Shown piece by piece: positions 1 through 12,644 of a stretch of DNA of 64,000 bases (position 1 is the first letter of the stretch; every line of letters begins with the position of its first letter). Both the position numbers and the translations under genes were made by a program. The notes under the pieces were generated by a model. It worked only from the letters and a program-made list of their open reading frames with translations, searched no databases and was not told the DNA's origin. Origin of the DNA: Triatoma infestans (lineage: Eukaryota > Arthropoda > Insecta > Hemiptera > Reduviidae); NCBI GenBank assembly GCA_011037195.1, contig JAAEAF010000122.1, positions 124,001 to 188,000 of the forward strand, read 5' to 3'.

Positions 1-1850
1 ATGAATAAAAAAGGAAAATGGATTGTTAAAATGTATCTGCCCACACATATCTCGTTGTTTCTCTATTATTATAATATTATATATATATATATATATAGAT
101 TTGAAAAAGATAATAGAATAATAATAAAATAAATAAATAAATTAAATATAATTAATTATAATAGTAATAATGTTATTTGAAAAATATAATAAAATCATAA
201 ATTTGGCATGTGTCCATACTGAACCATATCATGTAATAAATATAATTCATTAAGCTTATAATAATAATTATAATAATTACTGTATTTATAGCAAAGTTTT
301 AAATTTAATCTAAAATTAATTTTTTATTTCTTCTGAACTAAAAAAAAAAAAACTCGGGCAAAATTGTCTCCAATATTTTCCAGCTGTTCACTAGGTCACA
401 TTTTACTCCGTGTGTAACACGTTCTCACAAAAAAATTTTAAGAAGCTTGTTTCATTTTTCTTAAAGCAGACATTACTGGAATATGCGGCCTAGAAAAAGG
501 AAACAACCTATTTCTATGGTGGCAGCATTGTTTACATTTCTTAAGCATATAAACAATAAAAATAATCCTGGAAAAACCTGAGGAAGATGAGAAAATTCCG
601 GAGCTTTAAAGAGACAGAATAAAGCGACCCTGGTGGATTCCAGAGTTCGAGGAATTTGTTGAATATTATAGATTATAGACAAACTCTGCCGTTGTTATCG
701 TTGGGGGATGGCAGGAAAGTCATCAAATAAGTTTGATCTGGAAGATCTATTTGAGATTATTTGAAATACAGGTAGAAGTTTGTACGTCCTGTTAATTAGT
801 TAGAGTTTACCAGTGAGGAATATTGTTATTCATTTGTGGGAGGATGCAAGCTCTACGCTATTCAAAACCCCTTTGCACACTATAATTCTATCTCGAAGAA
901 AATAACAACTATCCGGATCTATAAAAAAAAAATACAGACCCGCGTCAAATGTCCCTATGATTCAGAGCAATCCCCCGAAAAAACTTAGACAAAAACCTTA
1001 AGGAAGAAAAAATCGCGATCCTGAGTTCTTTCAAGGACATTCCGGCCAAAGCAACATCTCATTATTAGCGCTATCCGGATCCGCAATCAATATTCTAGTC
1101 AGTTTACAACCATTTGAAGCGTTTCAAAACATTAATGCTGTGAAGCTGTCTATAACTGCATACAAGTTCGAGACTGCATAGGAGGTTCGGTTTTATAGTG
1201 GATATGCTAAACAAGTAAACGTGACTCTTCAAGTCTTAAGTTTAGAGTGGCTATATTCTCAGGTAGAGATGCCATATAACCAAGGATCTAAAATCCTTGA
1301 AGAAATGGCTAGTTTATTTTTCTCTAAGGAAAGGGATAAGATCAGTGTGAAGCGAGGGGACCGGCTTCGAGTCCAGCATGGCGCCCTTACATTTTCCCTT
1401 TGTAGTATCCTCCAAGTTTCCGTCACTGCTCGGTGATAGACAGTGTTGTGTGTAACGATTGTACATTGCCCAGGGGCCGGGCAGTGCACCGAGAAGTCTC
1501 CGGAACGCACAATAGATTTTTCAGTTCGGAGTGCACCATTCCCTAAGAGAATCTCTACTTTTCTTTGCAGGTGGGAAAAATACAAGCGAAGACTATCACA
1601 AATCCAAACAATCAAATCACTTTAAATTTTGACTCGTATTTAATCAAATCTTGGAGTAATTAAAACACATGATTTGTCTTATCTTCCAGGATCCGATTTT
1701 TTTGAACACTTATTTTCGGTTGCAAATGTGTAACCACCTTTCATGAAACAAGACCATTTACATGGGAGAGAAATGCTATTTCCATAAAATTGCTACCTGA
1801 GTTTTTTTTAAGAAATTCATCCGTTTACAGAATAACTTGATAAGGCAATG
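1..1850. other. AT-rich noncoding stretch
   Basis: No supported gene. It contains a (TA)n run at about 77-98 and many A/T homopolymers. The short ORFs are in low-complexity DNA and show no recognisable domain. A tRNA B-box-like GGCTTCGAGTCC occurs near 1365-1376 without a convincing A box at the right spacing. Confidence 0.6.
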
Positions 1851-1854
1851 TCCT

Positions 1855-1926
1855 CAAGCGTTGCTGTGGCTAGCGGCATTTGCTTTTGGTGCGAGAATTC
1901 TGGGTTCGATTCCAATGTGGGCAAAG
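1855..1926 (+). repeat. tRNA-derived SINE head (pol III A and B boxes)
   Basis: An A-box-like TGGCTAGCGG (about 1867-1876) is followed after about 30 bases by a near-perfect B box, GGGTTCGATTCC. That is the spacing of an internal RNA polymerase III promoter. The cloverleaf stems are not convincing, so I read this as the head of a tRNA-derived SINE rather than a tRNA gene. The following 150 bases or so may be its body, but I saw no second copy in the window. A tRNA pseudogene is the alternative. Confidence 0.4.
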
Positions 1927-4061
1927 ACGTGTTGGACACAGCATTGTGGGAAAAAATGGAGAGCTACAGTTACGTTGGTACCAAAAGCCAGAACTAAACA
2001 ACGGTGGAAACCACGGATGTTAACCACGTGTCGCCCAATAAAAAACGCCGTCTGAAAAGACTTGGCCCTTCAGGGCTGATTCGTCAAAGATTGGTCAATC
2101 AGGGATTATAGAAATGAGGACTTCCACCTTTTCTAGGTCAATCCATTCTCTTAACCAAAAAAAAAATCTGGAAATTGATTAATATCCAAAACCTGATTAC
2201 CAATGACAGAGGAAGATGCAGTTATGATAGATAACAAGTTGGGATATTTTAAATCAGTTCTTCACAGGACTGTATGCCAATGACTTCTTCATCATCATTA
2301 CCACGTCATCTGCATCACGTCTTTGCACCTAACATATATTAATCCTTCTTCAGACTTCTTTCAGATTCTTCCCTCCTTTTTCCTTTTTTTTCTGCAACTT
2401 CTTTGTCGTAATAATCGTAATCTTAACCAGAAAGGCTGTTGCATCTATTTAAACGTGATTCAAAAATATGAGAATGTAGCATTTCTTTATTTCCTATCGA
2501 TTCTCTCTGTACATTCTGAGTTCGAGTTAGGTGGAAATAAGAAATAAAAATGGCAAGGTTACCAGGACTTTTGCAAGATCAAATCTGGATATTAGAAACC
2601 TAGGGTGTGTCCAGGTTAGTTTGGGACCAATATTAAGTTCCATCATTATTAGCTGCTACGTGATAACTTGTGTCACCATTTGGTTTCCCCTCAAAAAAAG
2701 GATAGTTAACCAAACTGTTTAAGGAAGAAAGCATATTTACCCATCCTTATAATTAGTTCCAGTCTAATTCTCTGTGAAAGAATGTGAACTAACCCTATAT
2801 TCAAGGTTTATAACGTTGCTGCGGGTATAGATATGCAGCTTAAAAACGCAAATACACTTGGCACTCTCCACCGCTGGCAAAATCCATACATTAAGCCTTC
2901 AAAAGTAAGTGATGTTATCAACTGCTTGGGTTTAGCTTACCCCACAGGCACACTCTAGCTCACGATCGCACAAATACAAACTCACCATCAATTTACTTAC
3001 TCTTTGCTCAAGTTTACCGATGACCATACAAAATGCAAGCCACAATAGATCTCTAAGGTCTCACAGTGGATTTGAAGTTTTAACGCATTCAATTTATATA
3101 CATATTTCTTTAAACTTTTTAATTTTTTAATTTTTCCACAATAAAACTTTGAATTCAAAAATCGTACTAAAAAAAAAAAAAAAGCAAAAATAACCTGTTT
3201 AATCCAATAATTAACATATTTTGAATGAAAGTTCATTGCTCATTAATGATAGAACTGAGAAATAAAGATGATAACTAATCCCTTAATCCCCTGCCTAAAT
3301 CTTGAAACGCTATTTGCCTAAAGCATCAAAACAAAAGCAACTTTCAATTGTATAGATATTGTATAAAACATGAATAAAGAAATAAAGATATGTAGATCGA
3401 ATATATATTTTATTTTTTATTTATTTATTTATTTTTTAATTCATTTTAGAATATTTTCCAAAAAAAGAAAATTTTTGCACATCTTATATATATAATAAAA
3501 AAAAAAATTGCAATATCTAATAAAAATTAAAATTAAATTACAATATTTCATATTTAATATAATCTTGCAAATTTTATTATAACTTTTTTTTATTGATACC
3601 TTAAAAGAGGAAAAAATTCACTATTTTGGGTTCAGATGAAGATCTTGCTTTTTAAAAAAATAAAAAAAATTATACGTATACAAAAAAAGTAAAAATATGT
3701 GCCAAAATCGAAATAAAAATTATACTATATTACAAAATTTGTTAATTAAATTTATTCTTTTAAATCAAAATAATTAATAAATTAAATTGTTTCGCCTCAG
3801 GGGCTGAGTTTAATTATGTTATAAATCTTTTCAACTTACATAAAATTATGTAATTACTGGTGCTTTTTTGAGAATATTGTATTTTTTAGATGACAAAACA
3901 AAAACAATTTCATTGGATAAAGACGGACAAAAAATATATATAATACTTTTCAACAATATTATTTTGTGTGGGCGATTTTATTATCCCTTCTTTATTATCC
4001 TTTTTTTTTTTCCCTTTTCACAGAAATATCTTATAGAAACATGTGGCAACAACTAGCGCTC
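1927..4061. other. AT-rich noncoding stretch
   Basis: Nothing gene-like is visible. It is dominated by A/T runs, especially 3100-3800, with short ORFs of low complexity and no known domain. Confidence 0.6.
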
Positions 4062-4134
4062 CTTCAACCTATTAATGGAATTAATAAAAAAAAAAAGAAA
4101 AGTGTATTACCTTCAACCTATTAATGGAATTAAT
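4062..4134. repeat. Direct duplication, period 49 bp
   Basis: A 24-base stretch beginning CTTCAACCTATTAATGG occurs at 4062-4085 and again at 4111-4134, separated by an A-rich spacer. This looks like a local tandem duplication. Confidence 0.7.
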
Positions 4135-5715
4135 TAATGGAAATAATAGGTTGTTCCATGGATTGCAGATAGAGTAATCAGTTATTGTGTTGGAAAGATC
4201 TCTCTCACATATTCTTGGGAATTTTATTAAGACTGATCCATTATACTGTTTATAATTATTAAGTCCATTTATAATATTTGGATTATGACAAATTTACTTG
4301 GAACAGTAAAAAATTCTCTGATACTTCATTAACTGAGAAACAGAGTATTGCAATGACTCTACAGAACTGATATAGAGAGTGGTTGGGTGGGAGTAATGAC
4401 AGACTGAACTGGCGGGAGCTAGATCTAAAATCAACATTCGTTAGCTTAACACAAATCATGTAGCATTCTACATAGCTACAAGTACGCTACAACATCAGCT
4501 GGACCAACCAATCAGCTTCGCAAGCGAAACATTTCTTCATGATAAGGGATGATATAATGGAGTGGTGGCAGCATAAATGCCTGCAACAAAAATCCGGCAA
4601 TCCGCCCAACTGCTGTGTCATCCGCCCGGTCATATGATACTTAACACATCTCCCTACGCAATAGGATATCCACCTCCTTATAAGCAATAGGATATCCGTC
4701 TACATCAACTCCTAGGAAATCTGAAAGGAGAAGCAGCTGCAGTTTTCTACAAGCATGTATGTTTAGGGGCTAGCTAGCTAAATTCAAGTAAACAGTCTTG
4801 TACACACAGTCACCAAGAGAACACCACCATCACCAATACTCTGCCAGTTCATTTTGTCATTTCTATTCCAGCTACCACTTTCTATATAAGTTGTGTAAAG
4901 TTCTTGCAGTATTTCTGTTTCTTAGTTAATTTAACAGTGTTCAGGCGGTGCAATTTTTCCTTTCTACAATTTCTCTGGCAAGATTATGACGGATAGTTGT
5001 TGGTTGGCTAGTTGAAATAAGACCAAAACGAGCTAGCCCATCCTACATTCCTACATTCTAACAAGTTCGGCTTTCATAGATACATGAATCGGGAATCTGA
5101 AAACTTCATTAGTCACGAACGCCTATGAAACCAGTTTCCTATTTTCGAGCCTATACTGGCCTAGTTGACGTTTCCATTGTTCCATCCTTGGGAGAATTCA
5201 CTCATGTTTTATGATCCTCCAGGGTGATCATGAGGATGCAGAAGGTTTTCTGTACCTTAGATGGGCCACATAGGTTCTTCTGTTACTTCAGAAAATTCTT
5301 ACTTGTTTTAAACTAGAGATAATTATCTCCGATCTTCTACATTCATATACCAAAACCAAAACTCTTCTTCAGAAAAAACTGATGTTCGTGTGATCAGTAC
5401 TAGTAACATTTAGTTGAGTGAGGCTTGAATATTCTTGTATTCGTATTGTTACTTAGCATTAACTAATATTTGAAGATTTTAAGCCTGACATGTCTAGTCA
5501 CTAAATGTTGGAAGGCAAAAGAACACAGAATTCCTTAGTAGTCGCGTAGCACTCTTGCTAAATACGCTTATTGCTGGCCATTGTCTTTACTAATTCTCAT
5601 CACTTTGGATTCAAAATCTCAGAAGCTCCTCACAAGCTAGTTATTTTTTTGCTATAAAATCCAATATACTCCGGAGAATATTTGAATCTATCTGCTAAAA
5701 TGGGGGAGCTTAACG
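4135..5715. other. Noncoding stretch without recognised features
   Basis: I see no domain, RNA gene or repeat here beyond a short GCTA run near 4770-4780. Confidence 0.5.
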
Positions 5716-5721
5716 CGGAAC

Positions 5722-5955
5722 GATGTGGCCTAGACACGTCAAAAGAATGCCAGAAAAAGAGTTTTCAAAGAAACTTTTGGAAGGTAAGCCAGAAGGAAGG
5801 GTAGCTGTTGTAGTAGAGGGAAACCTCGTTTTTAGATGCTTTAGGTAGTTCTAAGTGAAGTTGGCCGGCGGAAGATGACGAATGACAAAGATTATTGGAG
5901 GAAATCCAGGACTTTATAGGATCGTAGCACCATTGGACTAGATTATGTAAGTAAA
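5722..5955 (+). pseudogene. C-terminal remnant of a non-LTR retrotransposon reverse transcriptase
   Basis: Translation from about 5722 gives WPRHVKRMPEKEF then KKLLEGKPEGR. This matches the conserved C-terminal motif W-(x)-GHV-x-RM ... GR, rich in R and P, that follows the reverse transcriptase domain in several animal LINE families. After stops and a frameshift, the block GRRKMTNDKDYWRKSRTL recurs in another frame around 5860-5920, as expected for the downstream 'DR-x-x-WR' block. Only the last 70-80 residues survive, and they are broken by stops. The clade cannot be fixed from this piece. It is dead, and no intact copy is present here. Confidence 0.65.
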
Positions 5956-6363
5956 AGCTGATTGGAGTTTCACCAGCACTTTGAAGAGCGTTCTGTGTGA
6001 AATAAATTACTTAAAAAAAACATATTTACAAATCCAAAAACATCAAGTGATTTTTAATTAATTCAATGAAACTAAACTAATACATGCAATAGATTAAACA
6101 GCATTTAGATTGATGATGATTTAGATGGAACAACAATTTCAATAATGACATAACTGTATTTAATTAAAGATTAGCTTAGTTGTTCAATTAACAGCAATTA
6201 GTCTAGGAATTCTATTGTTATATATGTGTTCTGGATCGTTACAATATATATATATTTTCCATAGCTGAAGCTATGGAAGTCTCGTAAATAATTTGTACCT
6301 AATTTTAATATAACTCAGCAAATTCAATGTATTTTCAATATGGTTAACACCTAATAGTACTTC

Positions 6364-6365
<2 letters not shown>
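5956..6365. other. AT-rich noncoding stretch
   Basis: Nothing is recognised between the LINE remnant and the AAT microsatellite. Confidence 0.5.

Positions 6366-6452
<87 letters not shown>
6366..6452. repeat. (AAT)n microsatellite
   Basis: About 29 near-perfect AAT/ATA units, interrupted by two ATG-type variants in the middle. Confidence 0.95.
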
Positions 6453-6454
<2 letters not shown>

Positions 6455-6559
6455 GTTTAGTAAATTAGACATAATCAATAGAACTTGAATACTTGATTCC
6501 ATCCCAAAGATGTTCACTATTTTGTACTAGCCAGGGCGGGAAATTTTTCGTTTTTAAAT

Positions 6560-6750
6560 GATGTTTTCATACCCATAGACAAACATACATACACCCACTC
6601 ATTTGTACCAATCGCGAAAATCATTTTTATCGTATTTCTTTAAAAACTCAATTTTGCTATCGTATTTCGCTGAAAACTCAATTTCAAAAATTTGACCCAA
6701 TCGCTATATTTTCTGTTATAACAAGCGTATTACAAAGCAAGAAAAAAAAA
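6560..6750 (-). repeat. Probable family A fragment (hairpin-end side)
   Basis: Contains TGAAAACTCAATTTCAAAAA then TTTGAC, resembling the family A block TGAAAACTCGATATCGAAAA at 24794-24813. It is degenerate and lacks the terminal hairpin. Confidence 0.35.
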
Positions 6751-6759
6751 ATGTATAAC

Positions 6760-8580
6760 TTTTCTATAACATTTTTACGTTATTTTTACTCTTAGTGTTT
6801 GCTTCCGGCAATATCATTTCGTTGATGCCGAAGCATTTGTTGATTTCGATCAAGTTTTTTTTCATATTTCCAAAGGAGAGAGAGAGCCTCACTAGACTAA
6901 ATTTTCTTTGAATAATGCAAATATATGGAAAAATTACAGTTATTGTACATTATTCCTTTTGTAGGAACATCAGTATTAGACTGACGTATAGTGAACAAGT
7001 GTAGTTGGGTGTACTTACTAGTAAACCGCTTTAGTAGGTAGCGCCACCTCTCTTCTCGGTCGCTTGGCTTGTCGACAGAGAACCCTGTCTGATATCTTTC
7101 ATGCTCATTAAGTATTCCGATTGTGTATGGGACAGAGTGTTAGCCAACCTCTATAACTCTCTATACTGATGCTGCCCCGCGAGATCCCACGTGTTCCTAC
7201 TCTTCCAGCCATTCTCAAACACTACTACTACTACCTCATCCTGTTATTAATTCCGTCACGATTTGGATACGATCGGAAGAGGGCCTATGGAAGTGAAGAG
7301 TGAGAGGATGGATGGACGTACGAACAGGGGGGAGGAAAGAGGTTTGAGTGTTGTCACGTGTTCACCACAGTACAACCAGACTCCCTGATCCAGGAGAGTT
7401 GGGAATATTGTAAGAGTGAGGGAGGGGAAGAGACCAGAGCAAATCGTCCACACCCATACCACCTCAGCAAAACCCCTCTCCATACTCGAAGGCCAAGTTA
7501 GTCGCATACAGAGACACAGGAGACCAACAAACTTGCACCTACAACTGAGTCCAGTATTATGGAGTTACGGGTTTTGCCCTCCGGTGAGACATTATACAAC
7601 GGAATATGTTGAAATGGAAATGCAGGGCATGAATGATTTTTTTTTTATTTGTACCTGCCCCATATTCATATATGTATTCATAACGATGTCATCCAAAAAT
7701 TGGAATTGTAGGTAGAGATCACGTACAATTATACTCTTGGGGAAGCGGAGGGCATATTGTAACGATATTGCGAATACTTCTCTTGCATATTTAATCAATA
7801 TGAATTACAAACAAATATAAAATGTATTTATTAATTAATAAACGTTTCTGAAAACCTATTTTGGGCTGATTTCCAGAGAGCTGTTTTATTCAAAACTCTT
7901 TAATTTTAATTGAACTTCAATGAAAACTGGAAACAAATTATTATAGAGAGAACGTTTGCATTGTTAATATTCTCATTACTGACCCTAATATCAGCTGAAA
8001 ACTGTGGATAGTTATAATAATTATTGTGGACCTTTAACATAAGAAAGGGTACCCAAAAGAAATCATCAGAATCATCGTCTAGAAAGCAATGTCTTTGTAG
8101 TAGTGGCTTTCATCGATGGACAAATGCTTGCTGTACCTTTTCTGGATCAGTATATTGGCCGGCATTTTTGGGAGAAGGATAATACTTGGTCCAGTGATTT
8201 TTTTTATTTTTTATTTAAGGAATTGTTCCATATTTCACCTTTTTAAAAATGGATTCATCCGAACAACCTGTTACTGTGAAGTTTTGTGTGCTTTTAGGGA
8301 AACAATTGCTTAAGCGACAAATAGCCTCAAGAAGCTGCCAAAAGTAAAATACAAGTATACATACTGTTGAGTATTGTGCGTGTGTATGTGCGTGTCTGAA
8401 GTGGGGTTATACTTTTCTCCCACCAGTAACAACTAATGTCTTTTTTTATTTTGGTTAGGAAGGTTACTTACTATATTGTTGTTGTGCTGACCACTGTAAG
8501 AAAAACATCTTGCTTATATAAATGAAACGAATATTTTGTATCAGCAATTAGTCTCATTAATACTGTGTCTCATTTCTCAA
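6760..8580. other. Noncoding stretch
   Basis: No recognisable gene or element. The short ORFs around 7256-7800 and 8116-8313 have no domain I know and are probably chance. Confidence 0.5.
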
Positions 8581-8584
8581 CCTC

Positions 8585-8790
8585 AATCACCTCAACGAAG
8601 CCAACCGTCATCAGTCAACAACACTCAAGCAGTTTCACAACACATACAGTTTTCATATTTTAAATGGTGAAATGTCAATTGATGATCAATCTCATTCCGG
8701 ACGTCCTTCGAGAATGCCCCCCTAGGAGTTTGACTGGAATTGTATAGAGTGCAATCAGCGATTTGTGGTGGAACTCTGTGACACTTGACC
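8585..8790 (+). pseudogene. Possible mariner-like transposase N-terminal scrap
   Basis: One frame reads NGEMSIDDQSHSGRPSR. This resembles the 'F-x-x-G-x-x-S-(hydrophobic)-DD-x-x-x-SGRPS' linker between the two helix-turn-helix domains of mariner/SETMAR-type transposases. A stop follows and no catalytic DDD/DDE region is visible. The match is one short motif, so the call is tentative. Confidence 0.3.
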
Positions 8791-9054
8791 ATCATTATGA
8801 CAACGGGCCTGCCTCAAATAGCGCTGAATGATCAGTAATAGAGTTTTGACCAAAAAGGAGCCTGACACCAATGCCTCAGCTTTCGTATTCAACCACTGAG
8901 AGCGCCTCATGCATTCCTTTTTTTGTTTGTTTAATTCTTCGGAGGCAAAGAGATCTCAAAGCATAACGTTCTGCTGGTATGAAAAAAGTGAAATAAAAAA
9001 AAAGAAATTTTAAAAAAGAAATTAAAAAAAATGGCTAATTGAAAGAGAATATTA

Positions 9055-9290
9055 AGCACTGAGTGGACTTTATAATTTAGAGTGTGAGTGTGGTAGCGTG
9101 GGAAGACAGTGACAGAATGACTGGCAGAGTGATGGTGTGAGTACGTACGATAGTCGTTGAGTGTTGAAGGTTGTTCGAATTGGTGCATGAGGTGCATTGA
9201 GGCATGAGAGTGTATTGCCGATCAGGTTCCGAAGCCTATACTCTCTTTAACTTGTCCTTCCAATGCCCAGATTTCCTCCTTACAGAGCTA
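9055..9290. repeat. Dispersed repeat D, copy 1
   Basis: Shares ordered blocks with 41730-41945: AGCACTG, TATAATTTAGAGTG, GTGACAGA-TGACTGGCAGAGTGA-GGTGTGAG and CTCTTTAACTT-TCCTT. Divergence is high and the ends are unclear. The origin is unknown; a SINE or LINE 3' end is possible. Confidence 0.55.
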
Positions 9291-9335
9291 ATGATTGGGA
9301 GACATTTCAATTAATTACAAGTAGGTAGGGTACAG

Positions 9336-9385
9336 TTAGAGAGAGTCATGTAAGTGTTCTAAACCAGGATTTTTTTGTTTAAGTT
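9336..9385 (+). repeat. Family A end fragment
   Basis: Contains AGAGAGAGTCATGTAAGTGTT then an ACCAGGATTTTTTT-like tail, the GTGTGAG end of family A. It lacks the interior. Confidence 0.5.
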
Positions 9386-9389
9386 ATTA

Positions 9390-10925
9390 ATTGACATAAA
9401 CACAAAAGCACCATGCTCCAAATTTTGCCTACCAGGCAGCCTCAAAATTTCAAAAAACTCCTGTGTTGAAAAATCTCCGAAAAGTAGTAGTTTTTTTTCT
9501 TTTTCCCAGCTCCAGTAGCCCTGCAGCTGAGGACTTTATTATTCTGCCTGTTCCCATCATGATTACATCATGATAATTCAAATATTGTTTTAGCATTTAT
9601 CATTATATTTTATTATTATTTTATTTTGTTTTATTTTTATATTATTATTATTTAATCTAAGACAATAGCAATTTGAAGTAGATTACATGAACTAGGTATG
9701 AACAATTAAATTAAGAATAGAAAGACTAAGAAGAAGATATAATAATGCAAAGAACTAGCAAACAATTTATAATAAATTTAGGTCACTTTTGTTGATAAAC
9801 ACCATGAACTGTTTATTGAATTTTGAAATTAACAAACTGCAGTCCTGCTGGCCATCCTTCTCCTTCCTGAATCACCTCCTTTATCAATTCCGCTCTACTT
9901 ACCTCCAAAAATGGGCAGTCGAAAAATAGTAATAGGAGAAAGTAAAATAAATAGTTTGTCTGTATGTCGGTGTATTTGGTGGGGATAAGTCTATCAGCCT
10001 TCCATGAAACATAATGTCTACAAAAATGGAAGTAAAATGCGGGAAGAATGTATAGTGGTGCCCAGTGCCACCGCCTGAGTGACTATGTTTAAGTTGTTGT
10101 AGTTTGACCGACTAGAGTGAGTACCAGTCTCCTCTATATACTATATTTCTCCAAATAATGAAGGTTTCTTGTGCACGTGGTGGTGGGAGGTTGTAGTAGT
10201 GTGGCAGGAGAAATATATCCTGCCCCTACCCCACTAACCAAAGACTCTCCCGCCTCAGACACGCTACTACTACAAGGTGTGAATTATTTATTTTCCAATC
10301 ATCTATGGCCGCTTCCCATGGTGGTATTATATTGCAAGTAAGTAGACACACACACACACTCTATCCCAGGGACACATACTAACGCCACCATATCCCCCCC
10401 CCTAGGGTATACTTCCTAGCAGAGAGAACTATGGACGACGGACTAACGGGTCTCTCTCTACTGGCTGTGTGAAACCCACTATACAGCTCCTTATACAGAC
10501 CTTTTCAACCCATCCTTATAAACACTCCAACCCAGGGGTATACAAGAAAATGATGTTATAACATTGTTGTAGGTCTCTTCTACAACCCAAACATCCTCCT
10601 CCAGGTATTTTTTCCCCGTCCACTATCTTCCATTACTTCCTTTTTCCTGTTTTTCCTGCCTGGCTGTTTTTTCTGAACTTTATTTTTTTTACTGTATGGA
10701 AAGGATCGGCTTTCTAGCAGGACCTTCTTCTCTCTCCATTTCCCCCGTATAACTTAGGCTCCTGGCAGCCAAATTATTATGGAATATTTGTTTATATAAG
10801 AGAGCCATCAGAATCTCTCCTTCTTGTTTCATAATTCTACCTCCTTCACTTCTTCTTCCATGTATGTTTTGTACTTTATAACATGTCTGAACAGGCACCC
10901 CTCTGATATTCATAAGTACACTTTA
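9390..10925. other. Noncoding stretch
   Basis: No gene or family A piece is recognised. Includes a short (CA)n near 10348-10360 and C-rich or T-rich tracts. Confidence 0.5.
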
Positions 10926-11027
10926 TTTTTACTTTCTCTTACTTTGTATGAAGAAATATAGAATCGTGTCAAATTTGCGAAATAATGTTTTCACCGGAAA
11001 TACATGTATGTGGTCTCCTGAGTATGA
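10926..11027 (+). repeat. Family A fragment, hairpin end
   Basis: Starts TTTTTACTTTCTCTTAC and runs through AATCGTGTCAAATTTGCG, TTTTCACCGGAAATACATG and the GGTCTCCTGAGTATG block, in the order of the reference copy reversed. It stops abruptly where a minus-strand copy begins. Confidence 0.75.
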
Positions 11028-11700
11028 AAAAAATCTGGTGTGAAACACTCATACGACCTTCTCTTGCTCCAATTAATACAATTTAATTAACAAATTTTCT
11101 TTGAAATTGCAACTTTTCCACATTTAGTTGAGTTAAAAATAAAAAAGAAGTGGCAGGGATTAAACTGTAGATCCGGGCGGGCTTGTGTAGAGGGCCCAGT
11201 GTCAAAGCCAACAAAGCTTGTACTTAAAATTTAATACTCAATGGCAGACTCCGAAAAATCCCTCATAAATTTTTTCGAAAAAATGTTTAAATTAAAATGT
11301 TGATGCGCTTTTATCTTTGCAGTTAGCATTCCAGGATTAAAGAATGTTGCAGCCGTTTTCGAGAAAATTCCAAAAACTATTCTGTAAAGTCGCACTTCCG
11401 GTTGATCGACTTTTCTTCAAATTTGAAATTCTAGCATGTGCATTAATGTATACATAGGTGGCAGAATGTTGCATTGTACTAAAGTAGTACACAAAGAGGA
11501 AAGCTGAACACTGCAACGCCCCAAAACACAATTTCCCGGCAAAATGTTTCATACAGAAGTGATACGAATATATATTGTATGAAGTTTAAAGAAAATTGTT
11601 GGGCCTTTAAAAAAAAAAAAATCACGTGAACTGATGAATAATACCGCTTGGCTGTTCGAGAAAATGCATATTTCCCAATTTTTTGGAAACATCGCAAATT
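11027..11700 (-). repeat. Family A copy, partial
   Basis: Begins ATCTGGTGTGAAACACTCAT with the CTTCTCTTGCTCC block, then carries GCAGCCGTTTTCGAGAAAAT, TAAAGTCGCACTTCCGG and TTTAAAGAAAATTG boxes. Two of the three internal units can be recognised. It abuts the oppositely oriented fragment to its left. Confidence 0.75.
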
Positions 11701-11930
11701 CTCTTCCGCACAGACTTTAATTGCCTAGATTTCAGCCTGGAATACCGTGGAGCATTCCCTCCTAACCTCATATATCCTAGCTCCAGTCTCAAGGCATCCT
11801 GGATCCATCTGTGAACCGGGCTTCTCCTGGGCGTTTTACCCAGCCCTTAGCCCACTCCGCTCTTGAAGTTACAGTCACTTGGAATGGAGTGTCAAAGCTG
11901 TAATTTGGACGAATGTCCCAGCCATATAGA
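11700..11930. other. Short noncoding stretch
   Basis: Nothing recognised. Confidence 0.4.
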
Positions 11931-12640
11931 GTGTATATGTACAAAATATCGAAAAATCCTTCTAATTAACACCACCACATCTGACAATAAGATTTTGGTC
12001 AAATTCCATCACTGGAAGTGCGACATTACTGAGACTTTTTTTCTAGTTTTTCGCGATATTCTCAAAAACGTCCAACGATTTTCTTTAAACTTGTATACTA
12101 ATCTACACACGCCAATACCTATCACTTTTATTTGAAACATTTTCCCGGGGAAATTGATTTTCTGGTGAGGTTGGTGGGGGAACAGGAGCGTTATCCTTAT
12201 TTCTAATTCCAATTTCAGTAGAGATATGTTTTGCAGCCCATATAATATTAAGGTATATTAAAACTATTGCTAGAAACCCAGATGTTAAGAAAATAGTGTT
12301 ATCGAAAACGGCTCGAACACTTGGAATGCTAACTGTACAGGTAGAGAAGATGTAAAGGTATCACTTTCATCTGAAATATTTTTCCGAAACCAATTATTTT
12401 AGTCTCTGTTCTGGACTGTACTGGACTAGTAAATGTTATTGACTTTATTTCAATATTGATGGCTCTCCTAAGGGAGCTTAACTACTAGTAAACCTTAAAT
12501 AAGTAGATATAAGCCTCACCTCTATTTATGTTAAAGCACCTAAGTAATCCAGTTTAAAAACCAAAAATTGTCAATTTTGTGCTTGTATATTACTTATACA
12601 GAGAAAGTCGTGTGAGTGTTTCATGTCCGATTTTTATTTA
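11930..12640 (+). repeat. Family A copy, partial
   Basis: Shows GGAAGTGCGACATTACTGA (12014-12032), AACGATTTTCTTTAAACTTG and CACTTTTATTTGAAACATTT. A second diverged unit follows around 12260-12400. The terminal block AGAGAAAGTCGTGTGAGTGT lies near 12601. The hairpin end is missing. Confidence 0.75.
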
Positions 12641-12644
12641 TTTA

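Noticed and set aside
1340..1400. tRNA-like B box GGCTTCGAGTCC
   Set aside because: No A box at a fitting distance and no cloverleaf. A single 11-base match is expected by chance in 64 kb.
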